Virus record (IMG/VR): IMGVR_UViG_3300032893_000202
Location: 1-34,815 of that record
Origin: a virus
Reading direction: 5' to 3' (one strand)
Length of the DNA stretch: 34,815 bases
Of this stretch, positions 19,883 to 26,910 are shown piece after piece (within the stretch, counting starts at the first letter, position 1; every line of letters starts with the position of its first letter). The notes under the pieces are model-generated. The model did not search any database. It worked only from the letters and a program-made list of their open reading frames with translations, and was not told where the DNA came from. The translations under genes were made by a program, and so were the position numbers.

Positions 19883-22630
19883 ATGCCAGCAAAATCATCG
19901 AAATTGAAGATGTCTGGCGGTCACTATGTCTCTGCTAAAAGCAAGACATCGGACCCATCCTGTAGTAAAGCTATGTCCTCTTGGAAGACAAGCGGGATGA
20001 CCGCTGAAGTCGCTGCGGTTCTCGGTAAATGTAGGGCCAAGGCACACGCACTCCGCAAGGGTGAATTATACCGCGCGAGCGGGGCAACTTTAAAGGCACA
20101 GGTCCACGAGCACCGGGCCATGCACGGCGTCGTCGGCGTCAAGGCTCGTGCTGCCGCCGCCCGGGAGAAGATCGATCAACGCAAGCAGGCCCAGGCCGCG
20201 CGAGCCCAGGCGCACGGGCCGACCGGCCCGTCGCTCCGCGAGCAGGTCTCCGCCGCCGGCGCCACGGCCATGAGCCATCGCGTCGAGAAGGCCAGTCCAC
20301 GGACCCACAAGACCGAGGGCGGGCTCGCCGCCCGCGTCCGGGCCAAGGCCGCCGCCGACATGAAGACGGCCCGCGTCGACATCGCCAGGGCAGAGAGCGA
20401 GAAGGCCAAGGCCAAGGCCGGGCCGTCCGGGATCATGTCGTTCTTCTCGCACGGCGGCAAGAGCGAGAAGCCTAAGGGGGCGCCGGTCCCGCCGCCGCAC
20501 GTCGGCAAGCTCAGGGAGCAGGCCGCCATGTCCCGTGCGGCCAAGGGCTCTCCCGAGACTCGTGCCGCCCAGCTCGCCGAGCGAGCAAAGGCCAGGTCCG
20601 CGACCTACCGGGCCAAGGGCACGCAGGCCGAGGCCGACGTCAAGGCAGCCAAGCACGAGCTGCTGACCTCGGCCACGATGACCAAGGCCCGCCAGGAGGC
20701 GCTGCTCAAGACGATCAAGCACGGTCCTCGCGCCGCCGTCAAGGCACACGCCCACGCCCGGGTTCTGGGGACTCGGGCCGAGGGGCTTGAGAAACGTTCT
20801 TACGGTGTCAAGACCGAGGAAGCACGCAGGACCGCCACCGGCAAGCGCCCGTCTTCGAGCGTTCCCGGCCACGAGGAGCGGATCGCCGCCCACGCCAAAC
20901 GGATCGCCGAGGGTCTCAAGGCCGAGAAGGTGGCGAAGAAGGGGCGCAAGATCGCCGCCAAAGAGGGGGCTGGAAGCGTCGCTGTTGCGGCAGCGCCCGC
21001 CGCGGCGAAAGTCACTTCCAGGAGCCGCCGGTGGGACGAGCCGGGCGCCGCCGGCAAGGCGCCGAGCTTGCGCGAGACGCTCGGGCTCGCGCCGTCCGCT
21101 CGCCAGCCCAGGAAGCCGGGCGAGACCCACGAGGAGCGGCTGGCAAGGGTCCGGGCGCGAGCCCGCGACATCGCCCATGAGCAGTACCAGCGGCACGACG
21201 TCGCCGAGAGGTTCGGGATGGCCGGGCGAGGCCCGCACGTCGGCCGCGGCATGACCGGCGAGGAGACGCACGCCGTCGCTCGCTCCGAGCAGGCAGCGTG
21301 GCGGTCGGCGGCACTCCAGGGCCAGCACCCGCTGCCCAGGTTCGGCGGCCGGCACGCCTCGGCCGCCCCGTCCGGCACGCCAACGGCCGCCCACGCCGCC
21401 GTCGAGCGGGCGAAGGCCGCCACCGGGACGCACGGGACGACCGGGCACGTCGGCGGCCTGGCCGGCGGTCGCGAGCACGGCGTCGCCACGCCATCGCTCA
21501 AAGAGCAGGCGGCGGCGCATCGGTCTCGGATGGGCATGACAGCAGAACAACGCACCTTGGCCGCTGGCATCGCACGCCAGGAACGCGGAGCCAAGAGAGC
21601 AGCCCGTCTTGGAATCCTGTCAAAGGCAGGGATGGAATATCGTGAATCCAAGGTTGTTGCCGCGAAATCAATTCGCGAGCAGCATGCCAAAGGGAGCATT
21701 ATCGCAAGTGTCAACCCACCAACCGTATCCGCTCGTCCAGCCACGCCGTCGCTCAGAGAGCAGGCCGCTGCCAAGCGGGCAGCCAAGGGAAACAAGGTCC
21801 AGCGGGCAAGGATGCTTGCTGAAAAGGCGACTTCAATCGTAAACCGGCGTGTCGGCACTCCGGGTGAGGCAACCGCATCCAAGCGACAGAGAAGTCTGCT
21901 TGAAGCTGGTTACTTTGCTCCGCAGCGGGCGCATGCCGCGGCAAAGGCAGCAGTCGAGGAACGCGAGAAGAAGTCACTTCCGGCCAAGGAGCAGGCTGCG
22001 GCAACCCGGAGTGATAAGGGGAACAGGGTCCAGCGCGCAAGAACACTTGCCGACAAGGCGACTGATATCGCTGAGCGTCGCGCTGGCTCTCCAGGTGAAG
22101 CGTCGGCGGCGAAGCGGCAGAGGCAGCTCCTTGAAGCCGGATACTTTGCTCCGCAGCGGGCGCACGCCGCCGCAAAGGAAGCCGTTGAACAGGCTCATCC
22201 CGAGAAGGTCCGCCTCGGCCAGATCAACCGCAGCCTGGGACGGACGACCACCCAGGAGGCCCGCGTTCGCGCCGCCATGACTCCCAGGAAGGGAACAGCA
22301 TCCTCGCCTGTGCCGCCGACATCGACGGGACGGGCCACCGGGGTCGGCATGCACAACCCGCATGCCGGGGAGCACACGGCCGTCGCACGGACCAAACAGA
22401 AGGCCAGCCGCGAGGAGCGCATCGCCAGGATCGACAAGCGCGCCAAGGAGATCATGGGCGGCCTCCGCGAGCGGCTCGGCAAGCTCTCCGAGACGCACCT
22501 CTACGAGGGCTCTCCCGTCGCCAGGCAGATCAAGCACATCGGCCGCCGGCTCAACATCACGCACCGCCGGACCAGCGAGTACAAGAAGATGGTCGAGAAG
22601 GAAAAGGCGGCCAGGGCCAGGCATGGTTGA
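19883..22630 (+). CDS. 915-aa Ala/Lys/Arg-rich helical protein with internal repeats
   Basis: Residues 1-60 repeat the GGHY...KTSDPSCSKAMSSWK...CRAKAHALR module of the gene at 17392. The rest is extremely rich in Ala, Lys, Arg, Glu and Gln and lacks Trp/Cys over long stretches, so it should be long charged helices. A short motif SLREQAAAxRxxKG recurs at least six times. Residues ~626-770 contain two 77-residue tandem units (VQRAR.LA.KAT, LLEAGYFAPQRAHAAAK). Position before the scaffold suggests an internal virion or head-assembly protein that could bind DNA. The first ~70 codons are low-GC like the neighbouring HNH gene, and codons ~550-770 also differ from the centre, so the gene is a mosaic. 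A 1.5-kb antisense open frame is a codon-bias shadow. Confidence 0.65.
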   Translation: MPAKSSKLKMSGGHYVSAKSKTSDPSCSKAMSSWKTSGMTAEVAAVLGKCRAKAHALRKGELYRASGATLKAQVHEHRAMHGVVGVKARAAAAREKIDQRKQAQAARAQAHGPTGPSLREQVSAAGATAMSHRVEKASPRTHKTEGGLAARVRAKAAADMKTARVDIARAESEKAKAKAGPSGIMSFFSHGGKSEKPKGAPVPPPHVGKLREQAAMSRAAKGSPETRAAQLAERAKARSATYRAKGTQAEADVKAAKHELLTSATMTKARQEALLKTIKHGPRAAVKAHAHARVLGTRAEGLEKRSYGVKTEEARRTATGKRPSSSVPGHEERIAAHAKRIAEGLKAEKVAKKGRKIAAKEGAGSVAVAAAPAAAKVTSRSRRWDEPGAAGKAPSLRETLGLAPSARQPRKPGETHEERLARVRARARDIAHEQYQRHDVAERFGMAGRGPHVGRGMTGEETHAVARSEQAAWRSAALQGQHPLPRFGGRHASAAPSGTPTAAHAAVERAKAATGTHGTTGHVGGLAGGREHGVATPSLKEQAAAHRSRMGMTAEQRTLAAGIARQERGAKRAARLGILSKAGMEYRESKVVAAKSIREQHAKGSIIASVNPPTVSARPATPSLREQAAAKRAAKGNKVQRARMLAEKATSIVNRRVGTPGEATASKRQRSLLEAGYFAPQRAHAAAKAAVEEREKKSLPAKEQAAATRSDKGNRVQRARTLADKATDIAERRAGSPGEASAAKRQRQLLEAGYFAPQRAHAAAKEAVEQAHPEKVRLGQINRSLGRTTTQEARVRAAMTPRKGTASSPVPPTSTGRATGVGMHNPHAGEHTAVARTKQKASREERIARIDKRAKEIMGGLRERLGKLSETHLYEGSPVARQIKHIGRRLNITHRRTSEYKKMVEKEKAARARHG
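21007..21019. repeat. dispersed palindrome copy (1 mismatch)
   Basis: GAAAGTCACTTCC inside the 915-aa gene. Confidence 0.65.
21758..22195 (+). repeat. two 231-bp (77-codon) tandem repeats inside the 915-aa protein
   Basis: Unit 1 begins at 21758 and unit 2 at 21989, both starting with codons for EQAAA and sharing VQRAR, RRxGxPGEA, KRQR, LLEAGYFAPQRAHAAAK. The DNA of the last 60 bases is almost identical between units while the middle has diverged. Confidence 0.75.
21970..21980. repeat. dispersed palindrome copy (short form)
   Basis: GAAGTCACTTC, perfect short palindrome at the boundary between the two 77-codon repeats; absent from the matching place of the other unit. Confidence 0.6.
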
Positions 22631-22638
22631 GAAATCCA

Positions 22639-22651
22639 GAAAGTGACTTTT
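22639..22651. repeat. dispersed palindrome copy (1 mismatch)
   Basis: GAAAGTGACTTTT, between the 915-aa gene and the scaffold-like gene, four bases before its GTG. Confidence 0.85.
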
Positions 22652-22655
22652 AACC

Positions 22656-23720
22656 GTGAGTATCCGACCTGGCGAGGCGACCGCCGAGGACCCGTTCGAG
22701 CCCGAGTGGGCCGAAATCCTCGCGGGCCGCGACCGGGAGAAGGCCGGGCTAGAACCAATCGATCGACCTGATCGACACGTTGATCCAAATCCAGATCCCA
22801 TGACAACGCCAGCAGAACGAGACGAAGCCATGTCTGACGTCAACGAAGCTAACTCGCTGCTCCGGTCCCAGCTCCGCGAGAAGGAAGCCGACGCCGCAAG
22901 CTGGCGACAGAAGTTCGAAGCGTCGAGGACCCGACACCGGACCATCCAGGAGAAGTACGACAACCTCCTGAAGGAGCACGAGAACCTGAGATCCCAGCAC
23001 CAGACGCTCCTCGAAGCGGCGCCCGACCTGGAGTACCTGGAGAAGACCATCGACGAGTGGAAGCCCATCGTCGAGGCCGCCGAGGCGATGGAGAGCGAGT
23101 ACAACTCCGTCGTCGCCGAGCGCGACGAGGTCACCCAGGCCCTCAATGCCTTGACAGACGAGTACACTCAACTCAAGAATCTCTACGAGGAGACCGAGGC
23201 CCGGATCGCGTTGCCGCCCGATGAGGCCAACGCCCGGATCAGGGACCTCGAAGCCCAGATCGCACGACGCGACCACGAGCGGGCGTTCCTCGCCGCCGTG
23301 CGCGAACTCAAGGACGAGCAGAACCACCCCGTCACGCTCAACGACGGCGTCACCATCGACGACGTCTGGAGCCGTGTCGGCTACGTCCCCGAGGGCCAGC
23401 CGCCCGAGGCGACGACCGCCCTGGAGCAGCTCAGGCAGGCCCGAGCCAAGGCCCGCTTCCTGTTCCAGGCCGCCAGCAATGGCTCCAGCGGGTCCGCAGG
23501 GAACGCGCCCGCCGTCCTGCCCAGGGAACCCGTGCCGCCAGGCCCGGGAGCGCCGCGAGGCACGCCCATGACCCAATCGGGCGTCCTCAACGTCGGGCCG
23601 ATCGTCAACAAGCCTGGCGTGATCTCGACCGCCGACTCGATCGCGATCGCCGAGGCTGCCGCCGGCAAAACGCTTCGCATGGCACCGATCCAGCCGCCCG
23701 GCCAGCCCCGTCGCCGCTGA
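22656..23720 (+). CDS. capsid scaffolding-like coiled-coil protein, 354 aa
   Basis: Located directly before the major capsid gene, as scaffolds are. The protein has an acidic N-terminus and a long coiled coil (~65-210: LLRSQLREKEADAASWRQKF, YDNLLKEHENLRSQHQTLLE, ARIRDLEAQIARRD). A Pro/Gly-rich C-terminal part ends in basic RRR, as a capsid-binding tail would. It probably forms the internal scaffold of the procapsid. The start is GTG 22656, with no convincing SD. A one-mismatch palindrome (22639-22651) ends five bases upstream. A start at ATG 22801 or 22830 cannot be excluded. Confidence 0.65.
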   Translation: MSIRPGEATAEDPFEPEWAEILAGRDREKAGLEPIDRPDRHVDPNPDPMTTPAERDEAMSDVNEANSLLRSQLREKEADAASWRQKFEASRTRHRTIQEKYDNLLKEHENLRSQHQTLLEAAPDLEYLEKTIDEWKPIVEAAEAMESEYNSVVAERDEVTQALNALTDEYTQLKNLYEETEARIALPPDEANARIRDLEAQIARRDHERAFLAAVRELKDEQNHPVTLNDGVTIDDVWSRVGYVPEGQPPEATTALEQLRQARAKARFLFQAASNGSSGSAGNAPAVLPREPVPPGPGAPRGTPMTQSGVLNVGPIVNKPGVISTADSIAIAEAAAGKTLRMAPIQPPGQPRRR

Positions 23721-23731
23721 AACTGAGTTTC
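23719..23731. repeat. dispersed palindrome copy (exact consensus)
   Basis: GAAACTGAGTTTC, overlapping the scaffold-like gene's stop and 72 bases before the capsid start. Confidence 0.9.
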
Positions 23732-23803
23732 GGCGATCAGAATCAATCCCGGGAACACCCCAAGGTGAAGGCGATAAGGGATTGATAAACAGGAAGAGAT
23801 ATC

Positions 23804-24745
23804 ATGTCAGTTGACGCCTCTAATTTCTATCAAAATCTTGTTGCCGCCTTCGGAGAGGCGAACGCAGCGGTGGTTGGACCTACCAAGATCATTGAGAGCG
23901 TCTACGTCGACTACAAGCCCGAGGAGGCCGCACTCGGCCAGACGATCAACGTCCCGCTCCCGGCACGCCTGACGTCCCAGGTCGCCGACATCGGCACCGG
24001 GTCGTTCACCCCGATCAACCCGAGCAGCACCGTCGTGGCGCTGCCGTTCACCAACCATCCCGGCATCTCGTTCGTCGTCTCGGACTTCTCGCAGTACAAC
24101 ACGCCGACCGACATCCGCAAGATGTTCCTCGATTCCTGTCTCAAGGGAATCCTGGAGTACATCAACCAGGACCTCGGCAGCCTGTTCAACTCGACGAACT
24201 TCAACGTCTACGGGTCGCCGATCGCGGGCTCCTCCAACGAGTTCACGACGGCGAACATGGTCACCGCGTTCGGCAAGCTGGCCTCGGCCAGGATTCCGGT
24301 ACGCGACTTCGGCAACTTCTTCGGGCTGTTCCACCCGCTCGTGTTCGCGAACATGACCAACGACACGACGTGGTCGGCCAACTCCCAGATCGGCTACCAG
24401 ATCGCCGGCGAGACGCGGCGCTACGGGATGCTGGGCGAGCAGTGGGGGGCACTCCTCGACTTCGACCCCGACATGCCGAACGTCACGTCGGGCTCGCCCG
24501 CCACGACGACCTACACGTCGGCGATCTTCCATCGCCACGCGGTCGCCCTGGGGATTCGGCCCCTGCCGATCCCCGACACCCCGAACGTGCTGGCGAACAA
24601 CATCATGCTCAAGGACATCGTCCCGGTCCGGGTCATGGTGGGCTACCAGCAGCAGTACGGCGGGTGGATGATCACCGTCGACGCCGGCTACGCCCGGTCC
24701 GTCATCCGGCCCGACCACGGCATCCTCGGCACCGTCTCGTTCTGA
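23804..24745 (+). CDS. major capsid protein
   Basis: 313 residues, starting at ATG 23804 with AGGAAGAG in front. The order of segments fits P22-type/HK97-fold coat proteins: N-terminal helix, YVDYKPEEAALGQTINVPLP, FTPINPSSTVVALPFTNHPG, ISFVVSDFSQYN, a spine helix with the peripheral loops, FHRHAVALGIRPLP, and a final strand GGWMITVDAGYARSV. The position behind the scaffold and ahead of a strong terminator hairpin also fits a highly expressed coat gene. It shows codon bias to C/G-ending codons throughout. No protease domain is fused. Confidence 0.85.
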   Translation: MSVDASNFYQNLVAAFGEANAAVVGPTKIIESVYVDYKPEEAALGQTINVPLPARLTSQVADIGTGSFTPINPSSTVVALPFTNHPGISFVVSDFSQYNTPTDIRKMFLDSCLKGILEYINQDLGSLFNSTNFNVYGSPIAGSSNEFTTANMVTAFGKLASARIPVRDFGNFFGLFHPLVFANMTNDTTWSANSQIGYQIAGETRRYGMLGEQWGALLDFDPDMPNVTSGSPATTTYTSAIFHRHAVALGIRPLPIPDTPNVLANNIMLKDIVPVRVMVGYQQQYGGWMITVDAGYARSVIRPDHGILGTVSF

Positions 24746-24790
24746 CCAGACGAGACCGGGCCAGCGACAAACCTTCTCCTCTCCCGGACG

Positions 24791-24821
24791 ACGGGCGGCC
24801 TGGTCGCTTCAGGCCGCCCGT
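24791..24821 (+). terminator. strong hairpin after the major capsid gene
   Basis: ACGGGCGGCCTG (24791-24802) pairs perfectly with CAGGCCGCCCGT (24810-24821) around a 7-base loop. It lies 45 bases after the capsid stop. No proper U-run follows (TTGCCT), so it may be a partial terminator or an mRNA 3'-end stabiliser. Confidence 0.75.
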
Positions 24822-24856
24822 TGCCTACCGTCCGCCGCCGGCCGACCTGGCGACCC

Positions 24857-24871
24857 CGAAAGTCACTTTCG
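24857..24871. repeat. dispersed palindrome copy (perfect 7-1-7)
   Basis: CGAAAGTCACTTTCG, the longest perfect copy, between the capsid terminator hairpin and the next ATG. Confidence 0.95.
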
Positions 24872-24899
24872 ACGGAGCGAAGAGACGGAGGGTCCACCG

Positions 24900-25064
24900 A
24901 TGAAACGGATCGAGAGACCGCGGTCGCTCGCGCACATGACAACCGAGAGGATCGCCACCGCCTGCCGCCGCCAGATCGGCGAGCAGGGCTCCGAGGCGGT
25001 CAGACGCTACGCCGAGGAGGTCTGTCCGACAGAACCGCCAGGACGTGCTCGTAATCGTGCCTGA
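24900..25064 (+). CDS. head-tail region protein, N-terminal part (54 aa; frameshift to the next frame likely)
   Basis: ATG 24900 has CGGAGGG upstream and a perfect palindrome (24857-24871) 29 bases before it. The frame encodes MKRIERPRSLAHMTTERIAT and EAVRRYAEEV, then loses sense (PTEPPGRARNRA) before TGA 25062-25064. Frame 1 over the same bases reads VRQNRQDVLVIVPETAQ, which continues smoothly into the ORF beginning at 25045. Skipping one base near 25020-25025 would make a single ~148-aa protein. Two separate overlapping genes are the alternative. Function unknown. Confidence 0.45.
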   Translation: MKRIERPRSLAHMTTERIATACRRQIGEQGSEAVRRYAEEVCPTEPPGRARNRA

Positions 25065-25347
25065 GACCGCGCAGATCAGGCCGACCGTCCAGCGGATATC
25101 GACCCTCGCCGAGACGTGCCAGACGCTCGCCTCGAACTCGATCGTCGACAACCACGTCGAGCTGTTCAACGGGACGTGGTTCAACGTCGATGACTCGCAC
25201 AGCATTGCCGTTCGCAGGCCCGAGATCCTTGACTTGATCGTCATCCTGGACGCCGACCGGATGTCCGTCCCCGAGCTGACGCGAGCCTGGATGGTCGGCG
25301 GCGAGAAGGCCAGCCTTATCGTCGCCAGAAAGACGGACCGGCCATGA
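25045..25347 (+). CDS. head-tail region hypothetical protein (100 aa, or C-terminal part of a frameshifted gene)
   Basis: Open from GTG 25045 (weak AGGA before it). Alternating strands and helices are visible (VLVIVPETAQIRPTVQRIST, ILDLIVILDADRMSVPELTR). The frame is open upstream to about 25003 and continues the sense of the preceding ORF. It ends by ATGA overlap with the next gene. By position, after the capsid gene and before a connector-like gene, it may be a head-completion protein. I do not recognise the family. Confidence 0.5.
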   Translation: MLVIVPETAQIRPTVQRISTLAETCQTLASNSIVDNHVELFNGTWFNVDDSHSIAVRRPEILDLIVILDADRMSVPELTRAWMVGGEKASLIVARKTDRP

Positions 25348-25589
25348 CGCCCGTTTTCACGAGGTTCACCTCGCTTTCGATCTCGGCCGAGGACCTGGCC
25401 CAGGAACACGGCTCCAACCCGTTCGGCGAGTTCACCAGCGGGCTCGACTCTTACAGCGAGGCTACCGGGGTCTCCGGGCCGGTGCCCAAGCTGGATAGGT
25501 TCACCTCGCTGCCGATCTCGGCCGAGGATCTCGGCCAGGAAGACGTCTCCGAGCCGCTCGGCGAGTTCGCGAGCGGCCTGCTTTACTGA
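25344..25589 (+). CDS. 81-aa protein made of two near-identical 45-residue units
   Basis: RFTSLSISAEDLAQE...GEFTSGL is followed 45 residues later by RFTSLPISAEDLGQE...GEFASGL, so the whole protein is an internal duplication. It is acidic, with no Cys and no Lys-rich part. ATG 25344 overlaps the previous stop. A small adaptor or a pseudo-dimeric plug is conceivable; no family is recognised. Confidence 0.6.
   Translation: MTPVFTRFTSLSISAEDLAQEHGSNPFGEFTSGLDSYSEATGVSGPVPKLDRFTSLPISAEDLGQEDVSEPLGEFASGLLY
25362..25589 (+). repeat. 135-bp period internal duplication
   Basis: AGGTTCACCTCGCT begins at 25362 and again at 25497 with closely similar sequence after it, coding for the two units of the 81-aa protein. 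Both DNA copies differ mainly at a few codons. Confidence 0.8.
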
Positions 25590-25622
25590 GAGATCGAGGG
25601 ACCGAGAGGCCAGGAGTACCCA

Positions 25623-26558
25623 GTGGGCAAGGATCTAGAGATCGTCCAGGGGACCGCCCGGGACTTCGTGCTCCAGATCTACAATCCCGACGGAACCGAC
25701 GCCACCGGATTCCTGTCCACGGACACGCTGACGTCCAAGGTCTGGGGCGGCCAGGACCAGGCCGTCCTCTTCTCCCCGTCCGTGTCCTGGCTCACCCTGC
25801 CCAGCCCGCCGCCGCACGGGTACGACCTCGGGCAGTACGTGATCTCGTTCAACAACGCGGACACGGCGACCTGGCTGCCAGCCAAGTACGACTACCAGGT
25901 TTACCTGACGCGCTCCGGCCGCACCGGCGAGATCACGGGCGGCGGCGGGAACCTCCAGGTCTTGCCGTCCCCTGGCACGGCGACGGCCCTGCCGACCTAC
26001 TGCACGCTCCAGGACATGCTCGGCTGGTGCCGGTGGCTCCAGAACCTCTCCGTCTTCGAGGCCGACGAAACTGGCTTTTTGACCCAGCGTGCCGCCGCCC
26101 GGAACTGGATGGACAACATGATCCAGCGGCACTACCGGCTGACCGCCGGGCTGAACATCTCCGTGTTCGGCAACCCCGTGCCGACGTGGGGTCCGCGACG
26201 CACCGGAGGCTACTCGGTCTGGCTCCAGGCCCAGCTTGACGCCGGACCGGCCCAGCCGACCAACGGGCCGGCGAACAACTTCGACCTCACGCCGGTCGTT
26301 CCCGGTCTGAGCCCAGGGCTCATGATTAACCAGCCCAGGCGGGTCCGCGAGATCTGTGCCAAGTACGCCGCGTTCCTGGTCATGCAGGACGTGATCGTCG
26401 GCTCCGGGCAGCGCGAGAACTGGTACAGCGCCAAGGCAGACTGGCTCATGCTCGAAGTCGAGAACCTCGTCAAGGGGTTCACGGCGGAGATATCCCCGGT
26501 CAACGGCTACCCGACGATCACGGTCGAATGCGGCCTGATCGACGCGATGAGGGGCTAA
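25623..26558 (+). CDS. fusion of an Ig-like/BppU-like N-domain with a head-tail connector-like C-domain
   Basis: 311 residues from GTG 25623, with AGGAG at 25611-25615. Residues ~1-110 are beta-rich (GTARDFVLQIYNPDGTDATG, YDYQVYLTRSGRTGEITGG) like the N-domain of baseplate BppU-type or Ig-like phage proteins. From ~118, TYCTLQDMLGWCRWLQN with following helices (AARNWMDNMIQRHYRL, REICAKYAAFLVMQDVIV, LMLEVENLVKGF) resembles gp6/gp15-type connector proteins. It probably helps close the head or join the tail. The stop is followed within five bases by a palindrome copy (26563-26575). Confidence 0.6.
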   Translation: MGKDLEIVQGTARDFVLQIYNPDGTDATGFLSTDTLTSKVWGGQDQAVLFSPSVSWLTLPSPPPHGYDLGQYVISFNNADTATWLPAKYDYQVYLTRSGRTGEITGGGGNLQVLPSPGTATALPTYCTLQDMLGWCRWLQNLSVFEADETGFLTQRAAARNWMDNMIQRHYRLTAGLNISVFGNPVPTWGPRRTGGYSVWLQAQLDAGPAQPTNGPANNFDLTPVVPGLSPGLMINQPRRVREICAKYAAFLVMQDVIVGSGQRENWYSAKADWLMLEVENLVKGFTAEISPVNGYPTITVECGLIDAMRG

Positions 26559-26851
26559 ACCTGAAACTCACTTTTCGCCTCTTCGGGCTCCCTGGTTACG
26601 CTGAACGGCTGGCCGACGAGCATGACCGCGATGTCCTCGGGGACCGCCACGAACTCGCCCGACGGCCGCCGGAAGTAATCGCGGGGATACCGCCCCGCCT
26701 CGGCGATGTCGGACGTTGCCGGATCGCGGAGCGACCGGCCCCACCAGACGACCTTGCCCGCGCGGCGGCTCTCCGCGATATCCAGGATCATGTAACGATT
26801 CTGCATGTAGGCGTGATTCTGGTTATGGCTGCTCTTTTCCATCGGTCCCAT
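26555..26851 (-). CDS. reverse-strand small protein, 98 aa, with its own promoter
   Basis: The protein reads YMILDIAESRRAGKVVWWG, then DIAEAGRYPRDYFRR and GEFVAVPEDIAVMLVG. The WW plus D-AG-Y pattern recalls a small phage family (VIWW...GYT.DI..AG.Y) of unknown function. Start ATG 26851 or 26842. An extended -10 promoter on the same strand lies ~45 bases upstream. The gene ends tail to tail with the connector gene, overlapping its stop by four bases, and its last codons include the palindrome copy at 26563-26575. An individually controlled reverse gene among late genes suggests a moron or regulatory function. Confidence 0.6.
   Translation of the reverse strand: MGPMEKSSHNQNHAYMQNRYMILDIAESRRAGKVVWWGRSLRDPATSDIAEAGRYPRDYFRRPSGEFVAVPEDIAVMLVGQPFSVTREPEEAKSEFQV
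26563..26575. repeat. dispersed palindrome copy (1 mismatch)
   Basis: GAAACTCACTTTT at the tail-to-tail junction of the connector gene and the reverse gene. Confidence 0.8.
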
Positions 26852-26895
26852 CGCCCTGTGCCCGTCTGTCTGTGCCCCGCCCGGTTGACCGTTGC

Positions 26896-26901
26896 ATTAT
26901 A
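26896..26901 (-). promoter_or_regulatory. extended -10 promoter (TGGTATAAT) for the reverse gene
   Basis: On the minus strand TATAAT (26901 to 26896) is preceded by TGG, a consensus extended -10. The -35 region (TTACCC, 17 bases further) is weak, as usual for extended -10 promoters. Transcription would start near 26889, about 38 bases before ATG 26851. It partly overlaps the leader of the giant fibre gene on the other strand. Confidence 0.6.
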
Positions 26902-26910
26902 CCAGTTTTC

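Noticed and set aside
20090-21550. A 486-codon minus-strand frame
   Set aside because: Antisense shadow of the Ala/Lys-rich 915-aa gene; Gly/Leu/Arg low complexity.
26884-26901. A plus-strand promoter TTGACC...TATACC before the fibre gene
   Set aside because: The spacer is about 10 bases, too short for sigma70; the minus-strand extended -10 reading is better.
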